Source: Kalmanozyma brasiliensis GHG001
Taxonomy: Eukaryota > Basidiomycota > Ustilaginomycetes > Ustilaginales
Reading direction: 5' to 3'
NCBI RefSeq assembly: GCF_000497045.1
Contig: NW_015961949.1
Location: 496,001 to 560,000, forward strand
Length of the DNA: 64,000 bases
A model generated the notes under the pieces. It was not told the DNA's origin. It saw nothing but the letters and a program-made list of their open reading frames with translations, and did no database searches. The position numbers were made by a program, and so were the translations under genes. Below, in pieces: positions 50,411 through 60,520 of the stretch. Every line of letters starts with the position of its first letter. The first letter of the stretch is position 1.

Positions 50411-52474
50411 CTTGGGTGTATATGTCTATGCACACAAGGACGGGCTGAGAGATGGTGGTGAGGACCAAGAGAGCAGCTCGAATACGATAGTGACCTCGAG
50501 CCTTCCTTCTTGCTCTGTCAGCTGCCAATCTCCGGACCGCGACTTGAGAAGAACTTGTCGGGTTGGACAAACAGGGTCTCGGCTGAAGGCGGCCATTGAT
50601 CAAATCTTCCTAGAGAGCTGCAGCAGCCAGAGGTGCGATTGGCTTGATGCTGAGGCGAGCGAGGCCAATCGGCCAAGGAAAGCGCGCGCTGCAGCTGTCA
50701 AGAGTCAAATTCTCTGGCGGGGAAGGCTGCGATGGCGCAATCTGAAATGAAATTGCGTTGCCGAAAAAAGCTCTTCAGCTCATAAAATTCGATCTAACAA
50801 AGCCTCTACTGGGAGTTGATGTTAGACTTTCTCGGGGGTGATTGACGAGTGATTTTTGATACCTCTTTTCGCGACCTCGATTTGGGAGGGCATTTCTTGA
50901 CAGCTTCCATCTTATCAGCTAAGCATGCTTTGATCGGCGTGAGCCAGTGTATCATAAGCTGATGTGACTGTCGGCAGCAGATGCTGGTCGCCCTTGTGAG
51001 ACATTCTACACCGGTCGAAGATGCTTGAGGGGAGTTCGCCAGCTCTTGTTGCTTTCGTCGTGTGTCATCCATCGAATGCGGCGACAGGTTCGTGATGGAC
51101 GGCCAATTTGAGGCGACGCAGCTTGGGCATCAACAAGCATTACGGAGCAGCTTTAAGCCGAAGTGTCCTTTCGACCATCCACCTCGCTTCGAGCGGACAG
51201 ACGCTGAGACCGGCCATTCGCAGATCTGAACAAGATCTAGGGCATGTACAACCCTTCGTCTTGCCCACTCAAGATGGACAAGTCGAACACGAACGTTCCG
51301 TGTCGGACGGCGGAAACAGCGACATGGCTTGGTACGAGGACCGATTACGGGCTCGCACAACGATCGCCCGCTCCGATCCCGAAAGTGTACGACACGTTTG
51401 GGGTCACGAACGTGGGGTCCGGCGAACTCGCCGCTTCAACATGCATCGCCTTGCTCGGCGAGACAAGATTTTGGTGGTGTTTGGAGCAGCGCACTCAAAG
51501 GCTCAAAGCGAGCTTTTTCCGGAGCAGTCCTCCTCTTCTCGGCAAACGTCATGCGACAAGTACCGCATCGAAACGTGAAGCGAAGCTCGTTCCTGACAAG
51601 AACCGGAGGCGGTGCCTTTTTTAGCACAGATGGCTTAGGCGAGGGCAAGCTGGATGGGGTAAAGGCGATCTTGGGCGGCTGCCAGTCCGACAACTCTCTC
51701 GGGTTGGCCATGTCGAGCAGGTCAATTTAAAACGCCGACCGGGGCACTGCCTCAAAAATAGCAATCGCTCGCCTGTCAAAGGTCTCAGAAGCGCCGCCGT
51801 ATCCTGGTGAAAGGTCGGAGTTGCAGCAGATCGCCCTGCGCTTGGCAGGGTTGACGGCCTCGCGAGTATACGCTCAAAACGGCCTTTGAGATGTCTCTGC
51901 TGAATCTATCGGTTGCAACCCCTGCCTCGCTTGTCATTGTCGTTGCTGTCATTCTTTGTCTTGCTTCCTGAGATCTGCTGTGCCTGGACATGAGGAAGCG
52001 CGCGTTGGCGACGGAGAAAAGAGGGGTCTGATCGAGATTCGATGAAATCATTTGTTCGCGAGCCGAAGGACGAAATACTCCGCTGCACCATCGCTTACAA
52101 CGGCGTTCAAAAGTGCACAACCAAGTGGCTCGCTTCGAGTCGTTTGCAGCTGGATTTGATGCCTCCGCCGTGCAGATCTCTTCAAGTCTTGCGGTAGATG
52201 GTTCTCGCCGCGCACACAGCCATGAACAGCAATCGGCCTGATCCGCAGCATCGTACTGTGTGTACGCAAGGAGGAGGAGCTCAGGGTTCGCCGGTCTGGT
52301 CGTTGTCTGAGGCTTCATCTCTTACGTCCTCCAACTTGCTTGGAGTCGGCCATTACGGACCACCCTCAAAGCCTCGTCACCACCACCATCACCGCCCAGC
52401 GTTGGGCTCCAGCATCGCCAGGCAGATTTTGATTCTCCACACCATTCCTCGAGGCTGCAGCTGCTACCGACATC
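50411..52474. promoter_or_regulatory. Divergent region MET10 / membrane protein
   Basis: 2.06 kb with no supported gene. Open frames are short and overlap on opposite strands without compositional support. It contains the MET10 promoter (with the GAGTCA motif near 50702-50707) and the upstream region of the membrane protein at 52475. An upstream exon of that gene cannot be excluded. Confidence 0.4.
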
Positions 52475-54100
52475 ATGGCAACTGTCGTGACGCAGTCAGT
52501 CACGGTGACTGGCTCGCAGTCAGTGGTGGTCGTCACCTCGACCATAGGGGCTTCTGAGCTCTCTCTCATCACTGGATCTTCCACCGCCTCTGCCAGCTCA
52601 TCTGCAGGTAGTTCTAGTCCCACGAGCAGTAGCTCTTCCTCGTCAAGTGGTGCCGGTGCAAGCAACACATCCTCTCCGTCCTCGCTCACCTCGTCGCGTC
52701 CCATTGGTGGCATCGTCGGAGGAATTGTGGGTGGCATCGCTTTGATTGGTCTGCTGATCGTCTTGGCGCTCATGAGGAGGAGACGCTCTCAAGCAAAGAA
52801 GAAAGCAGCGAACCCTTTCCCTGACGACGAAAGCGAGAAGGGGCCTGCGGTGATCGCTGGCTTACCTCCCAAGCCTACCACACCACCACGCCCAACGTCG
52901 CGCAATTTCAGCATGGCGGATGCCACCTCGTCCATGGCTCTGCTCGGCACCGAGACCGAGTCTCGATCGGCTCAAACCCGCCGACCTTCGACTACATCTT
53001 TGGCAATGGGCTCGGCCGCCTCCTACCCGCACTCTCACGCAAGCCACTTTGGCTCGCCCATGACTCACGACGCCGCCGCTTTTGCGGGGTATCCGGATGT
53101 GAACCGCTCGGCTTACTACGAGCCCGCACCTGCAGGATCAGCAGCGGCAGCGTACAACTATGGCAACGCTGCTGCGAGCGTCTCTCCGCGCTCGTCAATG
53201 TATATGGGTGATGCTCCTGCTCAGCTGCCAATGGGGGCTGCAGCTCCGGACTATGCTACAGCCAGCGATGCCGCCAGGGTGCGGAGATTGTCTCGAGGAT
53301 ACCAGGGTGAGCCCTCTCGATCGGGTGCAACGTCACCCACTGGCTCCAGCAGCCGTAGAGCTTCGTGGGTGGAGCCGGACAGCATGCAGCAACGTCGACT
53401 GTCGACAGGTGGCTTCCCTGGCTATCAGCCCAACCTTCAGACCATACCTGGCTCTGTTGCTGCCTCCGAAGTGGCGAGCGAGCACCACTCGATGCATTCG
53501 AGCGCACTCGGGAGTCGCGGTACGCAGCAGTATCCGTCCATTGCTGCCGGATCCAGCCCGCCTCTGTCGCACGGTGCTCTTGCGGGAGACAGCGACGGCT
53601 ACAACACCTACACGGGAGCGGTTAAGGGCCAGTTGCGGGTGGTCGGCCCGTCCGGAGCCTACGGTCAGCCTACCATCGCTGAGGAGGATCCGCGCTTTAG
53701 CACCTCGAGCAGGACAGGCAGCAGGATGCTCGAGATGCTTGACGCTGAGGAGCAGCCGATTGTGCCCGACTCTGTCACGGGCGGAGAGCCCACTCAGCCA
53801 GCAGCCACGCCGTCTCGACCGCCCTTCTGGAAGGAGCGCAGCAAATCGGCTCAGTCCATCACGCGGGTCTTCCGCAGTTCGCCTCGTCAAAGCCCAGCGA
53901 CGGAACTTCCACCCTTGGACCTCGGTCGATCCGATCTGGCACCGGAAGCACCGATGACCGACGGGGACACCGGCATGTGGAAGGAGCCATCCCGAGCAAA
54001 GTCGCCCAGCGCTCTTCGAAAGTGGACCACGAAACGAAACTCGAAGGGACCCACAGGGGCCGCCGATAACGAGGTGGATGTCGACCAGCTCTTCAGCTGA
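52475..54100 (+). CDS. Single-pass membrane protein with NPFxD signal (sensor-like)
   Basis: A 541-residue protein I cannot name. The first ~75 residues are Ser/Thr-rich (probable O-glycosylated ectodomain). A membrane segment at about 77-99 follows (IGGIVGGIVGGIALIGLLIVLAL) with small-residue repeats. Then comes a stop-transfer patch (MRRRRSQAKKK) and a long Ser/Pro/Tyr-rich cytosolic tail. Directly after the basic patch is NPFPD (113-117), matching the NPFxD endocytic signal bound by Sla1 in yeast and present in wall sensors such as Wsc1 (NPFDD). A Mid2/Wsc-like stress-sensor layout is likely but inferred. No N-terminal signal peptide is visible, so orientation would rely on the membrane segment or on a missed upstream exon. 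Single exon as annotated. Confidence 0.75.
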   Translation: MATVVTQSVTVTGSQSVVVVTSTIGASELSLITGSSTASASSSAGSSSPTSSSSSSSSGAGASNTSSPSSLTSSRPIGGIVGGIVGGIALIGLLIVLALMRRRRSQAKKKAANPFPDDESEKGPAVIAGLPPKPTTPPRPTSRNFSMADATSSMALLGTETESRSAQTRRPSTTSLAMGSAASYPHSHASHFGSPMTHDAAAFAGYPDVNRSAYYEPAPAGSAAAAYNYGNAAASVSPRSSMYMGDAPAQLPMGAAAPDYATASDAARVRRLSRGYQGEPSRSGATSPTGSSSRRASWVEPDSMQQRRLSTGGFPGYQPNLQTIPGSVAASEVASEHHSMHSSALGSRGTQQYPSIAAGSSPPLSHGALAGDSDGYNTYTGAVKGQLRVVGPSGAYGQPTIAEEDPRFSTSSRTGSRMLEMLDAEEQPIVPDSVTGGEPTQPAATPSRPPFWKERSKSAQSITRVFRSSPRQSPATELPPLDLGRSDLAPEAPMTDGDTGMWKEPSRAKSPSALRKWTTKRNSKGPTGAADNEVDVDQLFS

Positions 54101-56470
54101 TAGACATTCATACTACCTCATTCATACTACCTTGTCACGTACACTGTATTCTATTCAAGGCATTCGAAAATGCTGCATCCGACAGCGTCCTGACTGCGGC
54201 GTGTGCTAGGTCGGGCGCAGCCGCCGTGATGAAGTCTGTGCAGCTGTCATCCGGAGACGATTCATCCGCTCTTCTCCGTGACACTGGCGAGGCAGGCGCG
54301 CCTTCATTGCGGTCGTCCCGATCCGAAATCTGACTGAGCGAGACTGGAGGAGCGTCTGAGAGAGGGAGCGTGAGAACAAGCCACGACAGGCTGCCGTTGC
54401 GAGCTGGGCCGTGATATGCGGGCGAGATGGTGCATTGTGGCTTTGGCACGCAAGTCCGGAGCGAGTTCGAGCGCCTCGCCAAGAGCAAATCCATGCCACA
54501 TGACATGACGCTGCTTCACGATCCTCAAGAGGCTACAGTATTCATTCCTTCTCGCGCAGCATCACGCCAAAGGAGAGCGAACGGCATCTTTGCAGCATTT
54601 TGCAGGGAGCGATCTCGAGTGCAAGAGTGGGTTTGCCGACGTCAGCCAAGCTTTTGGCACCCTTCTACGGTGCTGCGAGGTTGCAGCGCGCGCTCTTTGT
54701 TCAGGCTGGACCGGTGACTGCGGGAACCGCGCGGATCATCTCTTAAGCGAACGGCACGAATTCTGGTGCGAACGAGCATCGCCTGGCAACAGCAAAGTGA
54801 GGACCCTGAACTTGCGATCTTCTTGTTGGACTTTGTGAGACATGTCGAGATGGTCTTTTGTATTGCCTTCTTGAAGTTTGCTTTCACTTTTGGATAGCGA
54901 GCATTAGAATCGGCTGCGATGCGGAGTTGATCCCCCGCGGTTTCTTCTTGTCTGAAGTGTGCCGTTCCTTCGTCCCTAACTTATCTGAGGCTCTCTCATA
55001 CCTTGGACTGCGATTCAGATTCAGATTCCCGGCGGGAGGTGTTCGCAACGAGGGCGACCTAGTGATTGCGTTCAGGCACGCCAACGGATGGTCTCAAGCG
55101 AGCAAGGCTGGCCGGCCAGAGTTGATCCGCAAATTGATCCCATCGCAGCCCATGCAGACAGGCGCGTGATCCCTGCAGTCGCAATTCATCGTATGGCCGC
55201 TCAGGCCCTCGACCACTGGCAGATCACTTGTCGGCACCCGTGCTCCATTCTGACTCCGTTTCGAATGGACGCTTGCGATGGTGCTGGTCTTCTCAATGCT
55301 ATCTGCGATTGTGACGGACATTGCAGAGCCAACAGACTGACAAAACGACTGATTGCAGCAGGAGCAGCTGGCTTATGCGCCAAGCATGGATGTTAACGTC
55401 AGAAGCAAGCAATCGAAGGTCGAGCCAAGAGTCAGCTGCATCTTCTTTTTCAAGGTGGCTTTTCTGATTTCTGTTCACGAAGCCAACTCAGTATGAATCG
55501 CCAGCCCACCCGCCTTTTCGAGGAGCACGTTCGAGCCAAGTCGCAGGGCGAGGATGAGAGCCGACCATCGCCGCACCCTGGGTGATTGATGTTTTGGAAG
55601 AAGCAGGAATCGGACCACAAAAGCTGTGCTGCCGCTCTACTTTTTCCTTGCATCGATTTAGCCTGCTTTTTGGCTGCATCGCGCTGTGCTGTGATGTTTT
55701 TGATCTTTTCGTTTTTGAGTTTGGCCTTGTCCTCGGCTACGCCTCTGCTCATTCGCCGTCTCCTCCGTGCCATTCGATTGTTTATTTTTTTCTGTTTCGA
55801 AATTTCTTTTCGACTGTTTTGAAGATGACCCTGGATTTGACCCTGAGCCTGCGCCCCCTTGTTCTCCTATTCTGCCTCATCTTTCGCGGACTGGCTCACG
55901 CGGAATTCCGATTCCACAGAAAACAAACAGCAGATGGCGACATTGCGCCTCTCTCCCTCTGCGTATTTTGATCTGGTGCACTGCAGCTGAGTAACAAATC
56001 GCAAGATAGCTAGGCGCGGCAGCAGCGCAGCAGAGCCTCTCACACCCTCTCTGTCCAAAGATTAGAGAGGGACAGCCGCAGGGTCGCAGATTTTGAGCCA
56101 TCTCCTCTCAGTCATGGCTCCGATCTTGACTTTCAAGCTTGGCTGTTGGGCGCTGCCGTGGCCCTCTCTCTCTCTCATCATCGCTTGCGCCCCTTGCTTT
56201 GGCTCTTCCTTTCCTCACCAACGATCCTTCCATCGTCCGGCCACTGTTGCTCTTCCGCTCTGCAACATCATCTCCACTTCCTCTTTACATCTGGTCACTC
56301 CCGACAGCATCGGTCATTAGCGACAGATTCGGCGGCTCGTAGCTCGACCAGCAGCAGCAGCAACAACAACACCTACAGGCTACATCGGCCATCTCATCTT
56401 GCTCGGCGCAGTGATCTCTTCAACACCATCGTTTCCGTAGACATCTTCGCTACTTGCGTCGACAGCCAAC
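54101..56470. promoter_or_regulatory. Intergenic region between two membrane-protein genes
   Basis: 2.37 kb with no supported gene. It starts with a perfect tandem duplication of CATTCATACTACCT (54105-54118 and 54119-54132), in the likely 3' UTR of the upstream gene. The part from about 55700 to 56470 is T/C-rich and probably holds the promoter and leader of the next gene. A 48-codon frame with a signal-peptide-like sequence is at 55825-55971 (see findings). Confidence 0.45.
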
Positions 56471-58390
56471 ATGTCCTTTGCTCGCTTTGGCCTACTGGCC
56501 GCCTTGCTGGCCTTTGTCCAGATGGCGCACGCCTTCAGCGTGCAGGTCACCCAGACCAGCTGTCAGCGTATCCTCTTCACCTTGTCGCTCACCCCCGCCG
56601 AAGTGGTGAATGCAGCTGGTCTCAACGTCTACTCCGGCACCAGCGCCATCGATGACAACGAGATCTCTTCCATCACCTTCAACGGCGTCTACACTGCCAC
56701 CATCACTTCCTACCAGTGGTACGCGCAGTTCTACAGCCCGCTCACCACCTCGGGTGCTCAGGCCATGACCTTCCGCCTTCTGGATGCCAACAGCGAGCTC
56801 ATCACCGCCTACGCTGGCATCACACAGACACTCAACTTCCAGTGTGGTACCACCATCACCAGCACCACCAGCGCTGCCGCCACCACGCCCACGTCCAACA
56901 ACTCGGGTTCCGGCTCTAACTCTGGTTCCAACTCGGGCTCCAACTCTAACTCGGGTTCCAACTCGAATGGTAGCAGCAACAGCGATGCGAGTAGCTCCAG
57001 CTCCGGTTCGTCGTCCTCTGCCGGCCCCATCGCTGGCGGTGTCGTCGGTGGTATTATTGCTATCGCTGCCCTCGGTCTCCTCTTCTTCTGCCTCAAGAGG
57101 AGGAAGAACAGGCAGCAGCAGCAGCGCGGTGCGCAGCCGAGCCGTCTCGGCAACAACGAGGCCGACGAAGCTGCCTTCCGTGCTCCCAACAACGACTCTT
57201 CTGCATCCCTCGCCACGGCCCCCGAGACGGCTAACACGCCCATGATGCGCGACATCGGTACCAAGAACATCTTCGCCGACCCCACCGCCTCGGGCGTATC
57301 TGGTGCTCCCTCGGGCTCCTCGACCGCCTACACTACCAACAACTCGGCTCCTTCCAAGTCTTCGTCGGGCATGGGCGCTGGTGCTGGCGCGGCCGCTGCT
57401 GCCGGTGGCATCGGTGCTGCTGCCATCGCCGCTCGTAAACATTCGCGCGAACAGACGCGCGCTCGCTCGCCTAGCTCAGCTTCCGATCGCAGCCCTTCGT
57501 CCGAGTCGTTTAAGGACGCAGATTCGCATCCTCCCCCCGTCCCCGCCCTTCCCACGAAGGCTGCCTCTGGTTACGCCCCTCCGTCCTCAACGTCAACGTC
57601 CAAATCCCCCGCGTCCGGTAGCAAGTCTTTGGCCGCATCGGGCGTCGCTGCTGCTGCCGCTGCCAAGGCATCGTCCGACAACAAGAACAAGTCCAACAAG
57701 TGGGGATTCAAGCGTGGATCAAAAGACGCCGGTACCACCGCAGACAAGCTTCCTTACCCGCAGGCGGTGGCCGAGCCTGTTCCCGCGCCTGCTCCGGTTT
57801 CGCCGACCACTACAACACCATCACCGCCGTCTAGTGCTTCCCCCGAAGTTCCCGCTTCGCCATCACGTTCGTTCAAGGTGATGCAGAAGCAGCCTGCGCC
57901 TGCCTTCGCTTCCCAAGCTGGCCCTAGCAGCGTGTCGATCGCACCGAGCGAGAGCAGCTTGAACCGCCCTCCTACCTTCGCGAATCGATCCACACACGGT
58001 ACTCCCGCTGGCTCGATTCGTGGCACCAACTACTCGCGCGCACCCTCGGTCGCTTCCATGACGGCCGGATTTGCAGATGCACCTCCTCTGCCCTCGGGCG
58101 CTGCCTCGGTGTCGTCGATGCCCACCAGTGAGTTTGGCGGTAACATGGCCGGTGTGGGAGCCGGTCGCTCGTTCGCCGCTTCGTCGGGCAACTCGACCAA
58201 GTGGCACCAGCAGAGCTACAACATCATGCCCAACTTTACACACCGTGCGTTGGCGCGCTCGACACAACTCGACGAGGACCTCATCTTTGGTCACCTCGGC
58301 ATGGGCCTCACCCCACCTCCCGGCCCCGCGGGCAACGGCAGCGAGTCCGGCAGCTCCAAGAGCCGCTCCGATCCTTTTGGCGATCGTTGA
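56471..58390 (+). CDS. Secretory single-pass membrane glycoprotein with long cytosolic tail
   Basis: A 639-residue protein of unknown function with a clear type I layout. A signal peptide (residues 1-21, ending AHA before FSVQ) is followed by a folded domain of about 105 residues (22-128) with two cysteines (31 and 125), possibly one disulfide. A Ser/Asn/Gly repeat linker (about 141-185, GSNS-type repeats) leads to the membrane segment (about 187-208, GPIAGGVVGGIIAIAALGLLFF), and a KRRKNR stop signal follows. The ~430-residue tail is Ser/Pro/Ala-rich and ends KSRSDPFGDR. A conserved-looking C-terminal block is WHQQSYNIMPNFTHRALARS...EDLIFGHLGMGL. The ectodomain resembles fungal extracellular membrane-anchored proteins of unknown function. 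The organisation repeats that of the preceding gene. Confidence 0.8.
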   Translation: MSFARFGLLAALLAFVQMAHAFSVQVTQTSCQRILFTLSLTPAEVVNAAGLNVYSGTSAIDDNEISSITFNGVYTATITSYQWYAQFYSPLTTSGAQAMTFRLLDANSELITAYAGITQTLNFQCGTTITSTTSAAATTPTSNNSGSGSNSGSNSGSNSNSGSNSNGSSNSDASSSSSGSSSSAGPIAGGVVGGIIAIAALGLLFFCLKRRKNRQQQQRGAQPSRLGNNEADEAAFRAPNNDSSASLATAPETANTPMMRDIGTKNIFADPTASGVSGAPSGSSTAYTTNNSAPSKSSSGMGAGAGAAAAAGGIGAAAIAARKHSREQTRARSPSSASDRSPSSESFKDADSHPPPVPALPTKAASGYAPPSSTSTSKSPASGSKSLAASGVAAAAAAKASSDNKNKSNKWGFKRGSKDAGTTADKLPYPQAVAEPVPAPAPVSPTTTTPSPPSSASPEVPASPSRSFKVMQKQPAPAFASQAGPSSVSIAPSESSLNRPPTFANRSTHGTPAGSIRGTNYSRAPSVASMTAGFADAPPLPSGAASVSSMPTSEFGGNMAGVGAGRSFAASSGNSTKWHQQSYNIMPNFTHRALARSTQLDEDLIFGHLGMGLTPPPGPAGNGSESGSSKSRSDPFGDR

Positions 58391-58760
58391 TGCGCATTAG
58401 TTCTTCTTGTCCGGATTTGCTCAAAAGTCGTTCCCGTCACATTGTCGCACTGCATCCATCATCCTCTCTCATCTTCGACTCTTGTCTTTCTCTCCAGATC
58501 TCGTCTATTCAGAACAATCACTTTCTCACACACTCACTTGTCGATCTTTGCCTCGTGTATTTCTTTGTCGTTTCAACTCAAGCACTGTCGTTCAACGTCA
58601 TTCTTGCGTAGGATCTGCGAGGTTTGAGACATGTGAGAGCTTCATTCGTACTCGGGCAGGCACAAACAGGGGCATGTAACACACAGCACTCTGGACCGCA
58701 ACAGACGGCAGCACGAGCCTTGGATTGCAAGAAGGCTAGACTGAGGAAGGCGTTCGCTCT
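58391..58760. other. Convergent intergenic region
   Basis: 3' flanks of the membrane-protein gene and the AT-hook gene; T/C-rich near the start. No other feature recognised. Confidence 0.4.
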
Positions 58761-60161
58761 TCAAGCTCTTGTGCTGAGACGCAGCAGTGATGAGAGGCTG
58801 GGATCCAGCGCCGGATTGTGGTTCGTCACGGACAGCATCTCGTTCGCCTCGAGATTGCCGGGGTAGTCGGTCGACCCGCCCGTCTTGATGAGCCTGCGGT
58901 CGCGCTTCAGCCTAGCAATGTTGGCCGTCGAGCGTTCGAGATGCTCCGACTGATGTGTGAGCGTCTTGCTCAGCTCGACAATGTGTTCTGCCTCGGGAAG
59001 GAGCATCTGTTCGAGCTCGAGGATGTCGCCGTTCATGCCAAGACCCATCATGTCGACCTGCTGTTCCGGGTTCTCAGCGCGCAGCAGCGAGCCTTCCTCT
59101 TCGAGACGCCATGAGAGCATGCTACTCGCCAAATCGCGGCGCGAGGCGGAGGCGGTGATGTTGCCTTGCGGAATGCGCGCGAGGGGTGGGACGAGACCCG
59201 TTTCGAGCTTGCTGTCGATCCGGTTGAGCGCGCGCGTGAGGCTGTCGGCCACCATAGACCGGATGTTCTTGGGCATCGAATTGAGCAGCGGAATGGCAGT
59301 ACGCCAGATCAAGCCACCCTCCGACGTCACACATTCGCGCTCCTCGACGCTCAACCTGCGCCACTTGCGCAGCCTCTCCTTCTCGCTCGGCCAACCTTTG
59401 CGCTTGATCTTCTTCCTCCCGCTCGTGCGTTGCCGCGCCTCGTCTTCAGATGACAGGACCTCGTCTTCGTCTGCGGACAGACTCGCATCCTCTTCCTCGT
59501 CATCGTCGTCTTCGGAAGCGCCGTCGATGAGGGACACCTCCGAGTCGGATTCCGGATCGGGTTCGGGTCTCGAAGATCGAGACTTTGGCAGCCCGAGCTG
59601 CTGTTGTCTCGTCTTGTTGGTGCTTCCCGGCGGTCGACCGCGACGCGACGAGGAGGCTACGGAGGAGGTCTCGGTGTACGTGTCGCGCGAGGAAGGTGGC
59701 CTGCCACGCTTCTTGCCCGCTGCCACGGAGGACGATGCTTGGCTGCTCGCACTCTTGGGTGGACGACCTCGACGCTTGGGCTGATCGGAGAACGAGACGC
59801 TGTTCGGCGGGGAGATGTGCGATCGACCCGCCGGAGTGGCTAGGATGGATTTGGGCGGGCGACCAGGCGGTCGGGCGGGACGCGCACCGTAGGATGTCGA
59901 TGCGAAACTCGTGTCTGCTGAAGTGAGTGCTTGCATGGCTGGATGAGACGGACGGCCGCGCCCAGCTGGAGTCGAGGCGGCTATCGTAGATGCGAGCGAG
60001 TTGTCCGCCATGTTGCGCGATGATGGCCTGCCTGGGGTGGGCGCGCCGACGGTGGAGCTGAGCGAGACATTGCCGGCCTGTCTAGCTCTCTGACGCGGCA
60101 AGATGGTGGATGCGGATGCGTCCCACTGCGCAGCAGGTCTTGTCGTCCTTGACGGCGGCAT
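58761..60161 (-). CDS. AT-hook protein with C-terminal coiled coil (CENP-Q/Okp1-like candidate)
   Basis: The frame is open to 60536, but the ATG at 60159-60161 starts MPPSRTTRPAAQWD and gives 466 residues. Four AT-hook cores (GRPP type, minor-groove DNA binding) are near residues 100, 131, 152 and 175. An acidic block follows (about 218-243). The C-terminal 190 residues are helical: GGLIWRTAIPLLNSMPKNIRSMVADSLTRALNRI, then a predicted coiled coil ELEQMLLPEAEHIVELSK to IARLKRDRRL (about 380-424), and an end motif NPALDPSL. This organisation resembles the CENP-Q family (Okp1/Fta7), where a leucine-rich coiled coil with LLPE-type start precedes an HPLL-like end. The assignment is tentative, and the protein may be another chromatin factor. 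Its divergent partner has a similar layout. Confidence 0.75.
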   Translation of the reverse strand: MPPSRTTRPAAQWDASASTILPRQRARQAGNVSLSSTVGAPTPGRPSSRNMADNSLASTIAASTPAGRGRPSHPAMQALTSADTSFASTSYGARPARPPGRPPKSILATPAGRSHISPPNSVSFSDQPKRRGRPPKSASSQASSSVAAGKKRGRPPSSRDTYTETSSVASSSRRGRPPGSTNKTRQQQLGLPKSRSSRPEPDPESDSEVSLIDGASEDDDDEEEDASLSADEDEVLSSEDEARQRTSGRKKIKRKGWPSEKERLRKWRRLSVEERECVTSEGGLIWRTAIPLLNSMPKNIRSMVADSLTRALNRIDSKLETGLVPPLARIPQGNITASASRRDLASSMLSWRLEEEGSLLRAENPEQQVDMMGLGMNGDILELEQMLLPEAEHIVELSKTLTHQSEHLERSTANIARLKRDRRLIKTGGSTDYPGNLEANEMLSVTNHNPALDPSLSSLLRLSTRA

Positions 60162-60520
60162 TGTTGGAGATGTGTGATGTGGTGAAATGTGACGATAATA
60201 AAGAACGAGGGTGAAGGCGTTGTCGAAGAGTGACTGGGAAACTGTGATTTTGTGGAATTGACCCTGCAGCAAAGAGGAACGCGTCTCCAAAGCGAGACGC
60301 GCCTCTCTTGAAACTGCATTTTGGCCAACACTTCCTCCATCTCGATTTGCATGTCGCTTTGTTGTCTCACCCACCACCGACATTGCGCACTTTGTTGCGC
60401 CGACGCACACAGCCAAAACCCATCCGCCCTGACCTGGTCCCTTACGAGCTGGAAGCGCCTTGCCGTATGGACCATCGCACCGAAGCACTCGCATCAACAC
60501 CGGCAAAGTAGGACCCAAAC
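60162..60520. promoter_or_regulatory. Shared divergent promoter of the two AT-hook genes
   Basis: 359 bp between the starts of two divergently transcribed AT-hook proteins; nothing else recognised. A shared promoter would fit co-expression. Confidence 0.5.

Noticed and set aside
46553..50461. A 1302-codon open frame antisense to MET10
   Set aside because: It mirrors the MET10 frame and arises from the strong codon bias of MET10. It is rich in Val, Leu, Gly and Asp with no recognisable domain, while MET10 has clear flavoprotein motifs.
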